From: Mycteria americana
Lineage: Eukaryota > Chordata > Aves > Ciconiiformes > Ciconiidae
Length of the DNA: 64,000 nucleotides
Direction of reading: 5' to 3'
Assembly: GCF_035582795.1 (NCBI RefSeq)
Contig: NC_134368.1
Span: 10,190,501 to 10,254,500, forward strand
Part shown: piece after piece, positions 12,601 through 23,291 of the stretch
Position numbering within the stretch: position 1 is the first letter of the stretch
Layout: every line of letters starts with the position of its first letter
Translations under genes and position numbers: made by a program
Notes under the pieces: model-generated
Seen by the model: the letters and a program-made list of their open reading frames with translations, nothing else
What the model was told of the DNA's origin: nothing
Database searches by the model: none

Positions 12601-15199
12601 CCTGGAGTTTCCCTGGTTCAGGGTAAGCAGCAATGTATCTCAGCTGGGCACCCAAGTTGAGGAGTGGTACACTGATAGGCAGAGATTTCAGATTGGTGTT
12701 GGCATCGAGCTCTCGGTGGCAACTGAGAAGCTGCTTTTGCTGTGTTTTGGGAAGCACTGAGGCATGTGCAATAAAGACAACATTAGCATTAGCAGTGGCA
12801 CTAAGCTCCCACTGGTATCCCATCCTGCAATGGCAAGTATGGCAGTTTCTGAGCCAACAAGGCTTTAGGCTGTGATCCATGCCATGACGACAGGGGCCTG
12901 CCCAAGTAGGTAGACAAAACAGTAGATTGTGTATTACCTTTAATACACCCTCCTGCCCCCACAACATTTCCATTAAGGTTGAATAACTGAGCTTTTCTGC
13001 AGTTTTATTTTCATGTTTGTAACTGGAGTTCTAAACACTGCAACTTTTTAGTACATTCAATATTTCAGTATGTTTTTAAAGTGCAGTTTTGTAGGTTTTC
13101 AAAGCATAATAAGAGGACAAATTTTACCCTGTGGTATCAGGTTGGCACATAAGTTGTCTGTGTGGTTAAACCTTTAGAGCTGTCAGGGGCGCTCATGGAG
13201 TAACTGGTAGTAGTAACAGGCTAATATCCTTTATGTTAACTGGCAACAGTGGGTCTAAGGTGCACATAATTTTAAGGAAAATCCATTTCACTACCTTTAC
13301 GTATACAATTAAATTATCATTAAGCAGTAGTGCATTTTATAAAATGGTATTTACTGTCAGTTCTAATACCTGTCAGTACATTTTTATACTGATTCAGTTC
13401 ATGAAATGCTGCTTATTATGAGTTTATGCATTTTCATTTTGTGTGGGTATATCATTTTGTGTGGGAGTTTATTTGACCCATCTTAAAACTTTGCTGTAGT
13501 GATGGGATCTGAAAGGAAACATTGTCTGAGAATTTACTCAAACAAAACCAGATTATCTAACTTCCTTAAGCCAAATGGGAAGCTTGCTCGTGTTACCCGC
13601 TTGTGTCAGCTGTGACACAGCCAGCTATCTTCCCCGGCAGGCAAAGTCTCTTGAAACCGATATAACTCTATTCTGCCAGAAATAAAGATAAATAAAGATA
13701 AAAGCTACGAAAAGTGTCCTAAATATGTTTTCTCTTGTGAACTGGTGTGGCACGATGGACAGTAATTATTGCAATGGTGCTCCATCTGGCTACCCATGTC
13801 CAAGATTATGCTTACATTGTCGTCACACCCTCTTACGACTTCAGCCACATGATTCTGTGATTATTTTTTTCCCCAAATAAACTTCAAAATGGTGGAGTGA
13901 CTTCAGACCTAAGATGATAAAGGCCCATGAAGAGTGAGACAGTCATTTCCTTTCTATCTTGCTCTAGAGCAGTTTCATTTGATACACTGCCACTCTTGGG
14001 CTCTGACGTCTACTAGTAGCTTAACAGGGCCTGAGAATTGAAGGTTATCAGCAGTGATGAAACAATTTCCTTGAAGTCTCTGCAGAGCAACATACCTCTG
14101 TGACAGGTCCCATCCCTGAGGAAACACAGCTATCTTTTGGAAACTACCCTTCTACTTTTCCCCCATCTCCATGTGTCACTCAGCAGCAGCTAATCAGTGC
14201 ATCATCCTTAGGGTTGCCCTGACTTCATTAGTATGCACTGCTTTGAAGAAGGTGCTGCCCTCCAGCTAGCCAGGACATATGGGGTGATTAATGGGACTTC
14301 CAGCTTTCACTAGAGTCTTATTTGCTTCCCATATTTGACCTCAGAGGTCATCAAAAGGGTGTTTGTTCTTGGGGCTGGTGTGCCTGGCTGAAGAGTATTC
14401 CTTTAGCTTTTTCTGGACATCTCTGCCTACAGCCATTGCTGCTGCTTCCACTGACATAGCAGGGCCATTCACTTGCCTTTGGCACCTCTTAAGCTGCCTT
14501 TCTTTCGCTCTTGATTTTAGTGAGTTTTTAATGTATTATTGTAACAAAAGGCATTTAAATAGTTATTTAAAAATAAACTATGAATGCAGAGCTCAATTAC
14601 CTTCTCAATTACTTTTTAATAAACAAGAACACAATCACTGTGAGCAGTACAAATATCATTAATCAGGCATAACAATGTGCAAAATTAAAAACCATTAGGG
14701 GTTTTAAAAAACCACTAGGACCTAAAATGCAAACTGCTGCATATAAATAAACTTGTTCTTTCAGTCATGTATTTGTGCATGCATGGTGCCTCAAATCATC
14801 TCTGCTTATGATGATATGACCAAATGGTAGAAGGGCCTTGTTTTGTAGATAAGGGATTCAAGGGAATCATTCAGGATCATCTGTTCCTTGACATACCATG
14901 GCATATGCTGTATAAAACGTGGTATAGCTGTTTTGCTAGAAGCAGTAATGCTTCTAGCAGCCATCACAATGAGATTGTGCTCCAAAATGAGGGGTATTAA
15001 AGGCAGGTGACATCAGGCCGCATTAAAACAACGTGATCTCTGACAAGAAAGTCACCAAGTTTTCAAGGAAGATTGCTTCCCTCTTCATTACCTCCAGGGA
15101 CTTTGTTTGCCAACACCCATATGTTTGTCTCCCCTTTTCTCTCCCTCTTTATTATGTTTCAGAAACTATTCTGTATCTCCTTTAATTTTTTATCACTCT
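9641..15199. other. Intergenic DNA, no gene seen
   Basis: Ordinary AT-rich DNA upstream of the NELFA CpG island. Short ORFs are scattered on both strands (the longest, 128 codons on the minus strand at 12587-12973, has no recognisable motif). There is a small AATAAAGATA direct duplication near 13679-13700. I see no splice-site-bounded coding segment, RNA gene or clear young repeat. Confidence 0.5.
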
Positions 15200-16015
15200 T
15201 TATGCATGCAAAATTCAGGAATGTAGGACTGGATGAGATCTCCTACATCACCACTTGCTGTCACATGTAAGATTATTACATTGGTCTTTTTACAAACTAT
15301 TAAACTCCATTTTGCAACTAGCTTGATTGTTTTACTGTGCTACTGAAGGCAGAAGACTCTTCCAGAAACTCACTGCTCTGGCAAGGATCACTACCTTCTA
15401 ATTTCCTAGCTAGATTATGCCCATTTTTATGGAAAGGTGCTCTTTTTCTTTCTGTGCATACTGGATAAGCATTGAAAGTAGAATTTGTCAGGCTCTGTGA
15501 AAATTTGTGCTCCTAATTTTTCTGTTTTAATGACTGTGGGATAATACCTTCCCTGCCACACCTCTCTCGATGGAGTCCAGGGTGCAGTTTGCTTTATTTG
15601 CAGAGAGTGCACTGTTGGCTTAAATGGGCTCATGCTCAGCCTGACATCACCATGATCCCCTGGTCCTTTTCTTGGGTTGATGCTCAGCCAGTTTCCTGCC
15701 TGCCCTGATGCCTTGGGTTATTCTGCTCTATTGAGGTTGAGGTATCTGTTGGCCTAATCCTCAAATTTATCGAGATCTCTCTGGATTGAGTTCTGCCAGT
15801 CCTCATGTCAGCCACTCCTTAATCTGGTGTCCGTAAATTTGCTCAGGGTGCATTCTGTGTCATCGTCTGGGCCTCTGATCAAGATGCTGAACACTGTTCT
15901 TCACTAGCTACATGTCAACCATTCATTTTTACCAGTTGAGCCTGGCGGTCCAGCCGATTTTCAAACCATCTGACAGAGTGGTGGCTCAGCCCATGCTTTC
16001 TCAAAGACGACCATT
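15200..16015 (-). mobile_element. Ancient, heavily diverged CR1-type LINE fragment
   Basis: On the minus strand the order of degraded segments follows an old CR1: remnants of the reverse-transcriptase C-terminal region (plus-strand marks: CAGTGCACTCTCTGC-like antisense stretch near 15600, ATGATCCCCTGGTCCTTTTC at 15652, AAATTTGCTCAGGGTGCATTC near 15836, then ATCAAGATGCTGAACACTG). These phrases in this order are characteristic of old CR1 copies in birds and reptiles. It has many stops and indels and is not functional. Both ends are approximate, the left end especially. Confidence 0.6.
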
Positions 16016-16968
16016 TTTAGGTCACTGTATAAGATAAAGTAGAAGAGAACTGAAAATTTGTAAATTTTTTTTAATGGATCCCACACTGAGCACTTGGAGA
16101 AGATTTAAAAGCCCAGGAGGCATAGAAAGGATGTGCTAAAATATCCAGACAGGAGTTATGGTATCTAAGTCTCACCATTAAGTCATATTGTATTGTACAT
16201 ACCTTAGTCCACTGTTTGAGAGACTACATATGTGATACAGTTGGATGTTCTAGGAGTGATTTAGGAGATGTAGGTAGCTGGGCCTGAAACTCTCTCCATA
16301 TTTATGAGTCAATGGAGAACCTGAATTTCACGGTTCATCTCTGCTTGCTGGATGGTGGATCCTGGTCAGTATCAATATTGGTAGCGACACAAGATAGAAG
16401 TACTTACATTTAGAAGTTGATAACTCCCACAGACAAAATTTCCTGCTTTTAATGGTAGCTCCTGACCCAGTGAGCTTTCCAGAGTTACTGCTGATATATT
16501 TCTTACTCTTGTAATTAAAAGAGAGATTCCTTATAGCAGTATTTGCTTATGTTCCAATTGTTTCCTTCATTTGTTGATATTTACTTCTGTATTTGTGCAG
16601 CTTGCTGGGCAGAATTCCAGTGGGATGGCATGTTCTCCTTTTCCAAGGACAATGAAATCAGGAGCTGAGTACTAGACCACGCTGACGCTTGAGGCCTGGC
16701 TGTACAGACACAGGTCTGCTGGTACAGGAATATGTCAGAAGCTGGAACACCAGTAGTTCAGGCTGTAGAGGCAATCAGTAAGTGTGATAGAAAGGACAAT
16801 CCGGGTAGCCAGCAAAATCATGGTTTTTTACCAGTGGAACCACTTAGCAATTGCAGAGCAGTGGCTTCAGGGTAGTGTTTCAGTAAGACATGCTTGGGCT
16901 AGTGGGCATTGTTTGAGTAATACTTTTTCTAAAGAAGTTCTAATAGTAGTGCATATAAAGCCAGAGAG

Positions 16969-16986
16969 TTCACACACACACACACA
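16969..16986. repeat. Short (AC)n microsatellite
   Basis: About eight CA units in a row in otherwise ordinary intergenic DNA. Confidence 0.85.
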
Positions 16987-16989
16987 AAT

Positions 16990-18900
16990 CATTTGATGCA
17001 AATCATTAATCATAAAATTATACAAATTCACCCACAATAAATTTCAAATGCGTACACGCTTTCCAGCTTGTCTGAATAAACAGTAAATGTCAGTTAGTGC
17101 CCGGCAATGAAGATCTCTAGTGTTAGTTCAGATACTGCTTTGCGAACTGGAGTCTTTTTGAAAAACACAGATTAGAGTGGAAAAAAATGCGGAGACCTCC
17201 AAAGAGCATGACAAGATATGCATAACTGAAGAGTCTGACTGAAATAAAAACATCTCTCATAGTTTAAGGGATACTGTGAACTTGAACTCTAATCACTTAA
17301 AGATAAAATGAACTAAAAGCTTTTCAAGTTTTTTCATGCCAGTGAATTTTCTCCACCCATTTTTATGTTTTTACAATGACTCTTTAAAGTTTTTTTGTTC
17401 TTGTTTTTGTTCTTTTCATTGCTATGAGAAAAATCCAGATAAGCAGGGGAAAATTACTACCTTTACACCGTTTTAGAGCTATGTAGCAAACAGTGAAAAT
17501 TATTATAAGTCTTCTAATCTTTTTCAGTTGTAAGTTATCTTATGCTTTATTGGTGAAGGAAAGGTTCCAAATGGACATGTTTTATTATGTCATTCCATAT
17601 ATCCATTTGTTTGTTAATATTTATCAACCATAGTAAAGTGTTTCTTGCAAATGCTTTACTTTTTAAGTAATACTTTTATAAGCTGTAAGAAAGGCTAGGC
17701 TTGTAGGAAGACATTATATTTTACCAGATATAACTGGAAAAAATAAACAAGCTTTCAGGCTTACGGTCCTTTTATTTGGTCTGATTTCATCTAGTAAAAC
17801 TTATTACCTCTCCTTACAAACTTTCTTTTCAGCACAGATTTTCTCAGCATGGCTGGATTTCCTCCAGAAATGTAATAATAATTTACAAGGTTGCAGTTTT
17901 GGCAGGCAAACTTACAGTATTTAGTATGTGATTGTTTATGGATTATTGAGACATTGCTACTCTCAATACAAACTGATATTGCATGTCCATTATAGACCCA
18001 GTAAATTAACTTTTTAAACAATTTTACTTTTCCATGGATTTTGGATTAGTATTATTTGTTTCACTCTGATGTGCTGAGAATTTTCTTGCTTTTTAAAAAC
18101 TTATTATTATAACTTTAGGAAGACTTTTGTTGTATTCTAGTAACTGATGTGATGTCCTGATGGACACATTTACAGGGAGCTTCAGAAGGCATATATCTGG
18201 TTTACATGTACTGTTTGTATCTGTTGGTATGGTTCTAATTGCCATTGGATTTTACTGACTCAGTCCCTGATAAAAAGGATTCTCACAGTTCTATGAGATT
18301 CGTACACGTGTTAACCTGTTTAACAAAGAGGCAGCTAAGGACTAGGATAGATGAAATTATATGCTTAGAGCCAGGTAAGAAAACTAGATGAGGCAGGTCT
18401 TTAACTCTATTCTCCAGCATCTGATCAGTGATTTTTACGCTACATTTTTACTCTTCTGAAATTTAACTGGGCTAAACCAAAGAGGAGAAAGCTGGAGTTA
18501 AAAATAATGTTGTGCTCTTCCCAATTTTCAGTTGTATTAATGAGGGGGATGTTTAAATCCAGCTTAATCTGTTAATCCGTTTTTTACTCTTGGGTAATGT
18601 AAATTGGCTTGAAGGAAGATGTTTTGAAATTGATTGTATTGACACTTACATAGAAGAGTTTTTGATCTACAGCTCTCAAAGCCCTTTTCAAAGGCAACAC
18701 TATGGACTTAGGTTTTCAAACTGATGGAGGAGGGGAGTGAGAAGAGCGAAAGAGGAAACAGAAAAACAAGGAGGAAATTAAAAAAAACCCCAGTAATTAC
18801 AAAAAATATTTTTGATTTCTGTAAATGTTTTGAAAAAAGTTAATGATAGCAATTTTCACATTCTTTCTTAAAATCTCTTCAAATCCTACTTTTTTTAAAT
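16990..18900. other. Intergenic DNA, no gene seen
   Basis: AT-rich single-copy-looking sequence. A stretch near 18290-18420 loosely resembles a worn SINE (MIR-like order of motifs), but too weakly to call. No RNA gene or clear exon was found up to the candidate exon at 18907. Confidence 0.45.
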
Positions 18901-18906
18901 CTATAG

Positions 18907-18984
18907 GAGACCATCATTGAGTTTAATGGCAAGAACATCAGGCATAATAAGAAGACACTGAACACAGAGCAATCTGACCGTCAG
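18907..18984 (+). CDS. Candidate internal exon, 26 codons, gene unknown
   Basis: A 78-base segment bounded by an acceptor (T-rich tract then CTATAG) and a CAG|GTATAA donor. Only one of its three frames is open; it reads ETIIEFNGKNIRHNKKTL and on to QSDRQ, a hydrophilic peptide unlike the surrounding random frames. Both ends are phase 0, matching the next open segment at 19900. I do not recognise the protein. It could be an exon of an unannotated gene or of a decayed gene or retrocopy, or chance; the segment is short, so confidence is low. Confidence 0.22.
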
Positions 18985-19899
18985 GTATAATTGACTCATT
19001 GGTACTATGCTGTTTCATAGGATAATGATGAGTGTGTAATTTACTGTGACTAGATGAATAGATTGTACACTGACATGCGGAAAGCCCGGTAGTGCAATTG
19101 TATCTTAATTACATATCAAGTGATACAGAACAAGGAAATTAACTCCACCGTTGAACTAGGTACACAGCTTCTTTGCAAACTGCCAAATGCAAAGCTGCCA
19201 GGTACCTTGTAAAGACCTGCGTTTAATCCTAGCACTTAAAATGCAAGCCTTGAAACTGAAATAGAAATATCACAGTCCTAACCTGCAGGCTACACAGAAC
19301 CTTTCCGCAGTAATTGGGGGAATAACGTGGTAAAATGCTGATGCTGGTGGGACAGGGATAAACCAGTTCTTTGCACATTTGACAACATGGCAGGAAAATG
19401 CAGAACAGGGAATGAGCAAGCAAAGGGAAAGCTGATCCCAGCCAAGCATGGGGTGGTGATGAACACGAAAACAATGGTGGATTTAAGTTTTTTTTGTTTT
19501 ACTGTCATTCGCTGTTTGCTTTTTCACTGTTAAAATGTTCACAGATGAAATGCTAAAGGTCCTGATGATTCACATACAAACCTTTACAAAATTGATTCCA
19601 GAACCAGCTTTTCAGAATAGCTTGCAGGAATACAGGGAGGAAGCTCAGAGGAGGGCAATTCAGTCACACGTGCAGAGGTGACAGGGTTGTTGCATCTTTG
19701 AGTAAATTCAGTTAAAGGTCTTCGGAAAACATATTTCTGGCAGCTATGTGAGGTATGAGGACAGATTAAGGTGGGTATAGAGAGACGTCTTCTGACTAAA
19801 ACCATAAACATGAAAATCCTTAGTGTTCTAATAGTTGATTTACAAGTGTGATCCTATCCTCTTGGCTGATGTATTGGGATTGTGTTTTACCTCGTACAG

Positions 19900-20109
19900 C
19901 TTGAATTTAAGAGGCAGGATCTGTTACTGACAGCTCAGACAACCCATATCCTGATGAATACAGAGAAGGAACTTAAAGACCAACCCACTGCAGTGCCACA
20001 GACCCAGGACCAAGTGTGTCAACTTTACGCACTGAAGCACGGGACACAGATAGTCAAATATGTTAGCTACAGGCATAATTTCATCAGTGTAGTGTTCCAA
20101 AGGGAATAA
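19900..20109 (+). CDS. Candidate exon or open segment, gene unknown
   Basis: After an acceptor-like TACAG (ending 19899) a frame stays open for 69 codons to a TAA. It reads LEFKRQDLLLTAQTTHILM, then NTEKELKDQPTAVPQTQDQ, then VCQLYALKHGTQIVKY. The first two thirds are hydrophilic and look like a helical protein. It joins in phase with the candidate exon at 18907. It could be a terminal exon, but I see no poly(A) signal close behind; alternatively it ends at a cryptic donor before the last residues. No family recognised. Confidence 0.22.
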   Translation, partial: LEFKRQDLLLTAQTTHILMNTEKELKDQPTAVPQTQDQVCQLYALKHGTQIVKYVSYRHNFISVVFQRE

Positions 20110-21770
20110 TTAGCTAAAATAGCAAAATACTCTATATTAATTTACACTTTCCCTACCTCTTTAAATGTCTCTCATATTATTATCTTAAGTCTGTTTATAC
20201 ACAGAGTTGCACTGCCTCATTACTGTTAGACAGTAGCTTAGTTCAACTAATTCAAAACTCTGTGGACCGTTTACAATTCTAATACTATGATAAAGCTTGC
20301 CCTGATAAATGTATAGGTTTAAACTAATCCACAATAATCAGGGTTAAAGTCTCAGAAATGTCAGTCTTAATGCACTTTTAATCTACAGGGATTCCTTTTA
20401 TGGTTCTTAATGCTTTGTTTTACATAATGTATCTTTAATTCCACACAAAAATCATACAAAAGCTTTTAAGGCTGCAAAGTCAAGCATTCTGAAGTTAGAA
20501 AATGCCAGAATTCATGTTGCTTGCAGAACTTTGATTTGCCTTCCCTTGTGTTTGACTGCAAGGTAGTCATTAACAACATGAGCCCATTCAGTGCACAGAA
20601 AGGATGGTAGTCACTTAATGAGCAACTATTCAATATTTTGTTCTCTCTTTGATACTTGATGTGGGACTCCATGCCTTACTACTTACTGTTCAAATCCTGC
20701 TCCGAAGGCAGAGCTAGTAATTTTGTTACGGACTTTTCAGTGGTTTACAACAGTGTAGGAGCTGAGAGTTTCACAAACAGAATTAAAAGTATTTTGATAA
20801 CATCCTCATAAAATAAGGAAAAGATAGCATTACAGCAATTATATTACATTGCAGCTACATTTTTAGCTATAAAAGCACAAGGTTAGAATTTAGGGTTTCA
20901 GCAAACCCCTGCACCCAGTTCATGGCCACCCATGAAAAATGGGTTTTCAAGTGGCTAGTTTAGTAGTCTGTGTGAAAGACAAAAATAGAATCCAGTCCTT
21001 CTTAGCAGCATACAAATGCCTTAGCCAGCAATCACTTTTTTTCTTCCTGCAGTCATTATGTTCACTTTCTGCAACAAAAGAGCCAGGATCCTCTGGACAA
21101 GATCTGATTCATTACACAATCCTGACTCATCTCCATACCACAGTCCATTCTGTGTACTGAGTAGCTATATACAGCTCTATATTGACAAGCTAGATATACT
21201 TCCCTAAAAATGATGGAAAAGTCACAGAGGGAGAGAAAAGAAAACAAAAAGCCCATGTCTGTGAGTCTTTCTACCAGGCCTGATGGTCCAGGTATTTCCT
21301 TGCCTCTCTAACCTGATGTGGCTTCAGTGACTGCTTTGCACAACTGCATGTCTGTGCTGGTGCTGAGCGTGTAGGGTAAATGGATAAAAAAACCTACCCT
21401 TGGAAGATGGGTAAAAAACAGTTCATGAGGTGTGTGGAAGATGAGTGCTGAGATGGGAAGAAGGAATTCAGGTTGCCAAGAGGCTTAGGGGGATTTACTG
21501 GTAGGAAAAGGAGGCCTCTGGAAGGTTGTGTCTTGCTGTTTCCCACCACTAACCCAGATTGCTAGTGGCATCATACTGACCTGTGAAAGATAACAGGATG
21601 CACTCAACCCTGAGAGGTTAAGCCTGGCATTGCACCATAAATCAATGCACCACTTCCCTCCTTAAAAAGAGGAAGATAAAATCAGTTCCTCTCTTCCTTT
21701 TCCTGATGGGTGATGGAGCTGAATGCCCTGAAGAAGTGATAACACATAGGTGGGGTAGTTTCGCCTCAAA
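20110..21770. other. Intergenic DNA, no gene seen
   Basis: AT-rich sequence without recognisable coding, RNA or repeat content. Confidence 0.45.
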
Positions 21771-21777
21771 ATCCTAC

Positions 21778-21850
21778 CAACAGCCTTCTTGTAGGTCTCC
21801 TTCAACTCCTTGATCTTTATATGACAGTGTCTGTGAAGCTGTTGAGTGCC
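21778..21850 (-). pseudogene. Relic resembling a Myb/SANT-like (MSANTD/Harbinger-type) domain
   Basis: Read on the minus strand this short stretch gives HCHIKIKELKETYKKAVG. It follows the pattern C-x-x-K-I-K-E-L-x-x-x-Y-x-K seen in the last helix of the Myb/SANT-like domains of Harbinger-derived and MSANTD proteins, which are abundant as repeats in reptile and bird relatives. The surrounding frame does not continue as a recognisable domain, so at best this is a decayed fragment of an old mobile element or retrocopy. The match covers about 18 residues only and could be coincidence. Confidence 0.3.
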
Positions 21851-23260
21851 TCTGCTGGGACTGTCAGTGAGTGATCAGTGCATAAACAAGATAATTCCTA
21901 GTGGTTTTCTCATGTCTGTGGTCCTCTGGATACTATTCCAAATGGCAGGAGAGCCTAGAACTCCTCAAGGTACAAGGGTGCTCTCTAACTCCCAGCTTTT
22001 GGAGTGTCATGCAGCAGACAGTGTAAGGTGGCACAGTTAGTATATTAAAGGTCTGCAAGTCTTTCCTGAGACAGGGACATTTTGCATAAGCACCCATGTG
22101 TGAAGTGTAACAACGGCATGATGTGGCATAAGGGCCTTGTTCAGGTCTGCTGCACAGCTTTGCTCATGGTTGAGTGACTGGGACTACTCCAGGTGGGAGA
22201 TGCACTGAAGTGCAGTCTGCGCAGGTTGCGTGAGCAATGCCCTGTAAGGTGATGTCACGACCAGACACCCTTAGGGTACATTGTCCTGGTGTTGCACCCA
22301 AGGGACCCTCAGAGCACCCTGTCAAGTACTCCCAGAGCTAGATCTTGCAGACTATCAGGGGCTTCAGGTCTCGAGGACTAATGTGTCACTGGTATAGGGC
22401 AATACAGACCTACCAACACTGCTTTGATGGTGCTTGGAGGATTCCTGTCCTTTCTGCAGTAGAGGCAGACGGGATCCCCCTTCACGTTACCCATATGCTA
22501 GCAGAAGAGATAGAGAACTCAGTGCCAGCAGTGTGAAACAGAAGATCAAGTGTTTGATGGATTTTTGTGCCCCAGGATGGGGCATGCTCAGTGAATCTGT
22601 ATGTGCAGTAAATGTAAAGAGCCTCCGGCATATGGGAGCTGAGAGTAACAGAACATTCATGGACTTGAGCTCACAAGCTCCCATGAGTCTTTACAGAATA
22701 TATTTGAACTGAGATTTTCAAAGGCTTATCGCTTGGCCCAAATTTGTGCAGTGACTCATAGGAGCAGTGAGAAACACATCCCTGATACAGATAGCTCCTC
22801 TGTTAAATATCAAGGCTCTGCATCAAACTAGAAGGTGCACAAACTTTTTAACAGAACAATCTTGCATTTCTTTTATAAGATGGGCATTCTTCCATCTTTT
22901 ATTCTCGTAGACAGTTGAACCAATGTTTTAATAAACAAGCAAACAAAATACCCTTCAGGTCCTCAGCAGTCAGCCAGTGCAGAAAATCTTGCTTGAGCAG
23001 TTAAGGTTAAAAGTTGTAATGTGCTGATCATACTGATAACGAACCTAGTGATGAAAGTGTCAGGCTGTCTTAACTATGTGTGTCCATATAAATAGCCAAA
23101 CAGGAGTTATGACATGCAGTAATTTAACTTTTACAAGCTACTCATTCATGGGATCTTGTACCTTCTATTTCTGCAGCTATGTTCCTCAAATCAGTTTAGT
23201 GATGCAAAGCATTAGTTTTAGGTGAGTGAACTCAACCCTATATGTTTTAAATGAGAGAAA
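21851..23260. other. Intergenic DNA, no gene seen
   Basis: Slightly more G+C than its neighbours between about 21850 and 22700, with several 60-90-codon ORFs on both strands. None has a recognisable motif or convincing splice sites. May contain further remains of whatever element left the Myb/SANT-like relic. Confidence 0.35.
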
Positions 23261-23264
23261 TTAT

Positions 23265-23291
23265 TAATTATTGATTGATAATTATTAATTA
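23265..23291. promoter_or_regulatory. Cluster of homeodomain-type sites (3x TAATTA plus TGATTGAT)
   Basis: Within 27 bases there are three TAATTA cores (23265, 23279, 23286) and, between the first two, TGATTGAT (23272-23279), which matches the bipartite PBX-HOX consensus. Part of it also forms an imperfect inverted repeat (TTAATTAT and ATAATTA around TGATTG). Such clustering is what a homeodomain-responsive enhancer could look like, but AT-rich DNA yields TAATTA easily. Confidence 0.3.

Noticed and set aside
18290-18420. MIR-like SINE remnant
   Set aside because: Only a loose order of motifs, no A/B box or core I could align with confidence.
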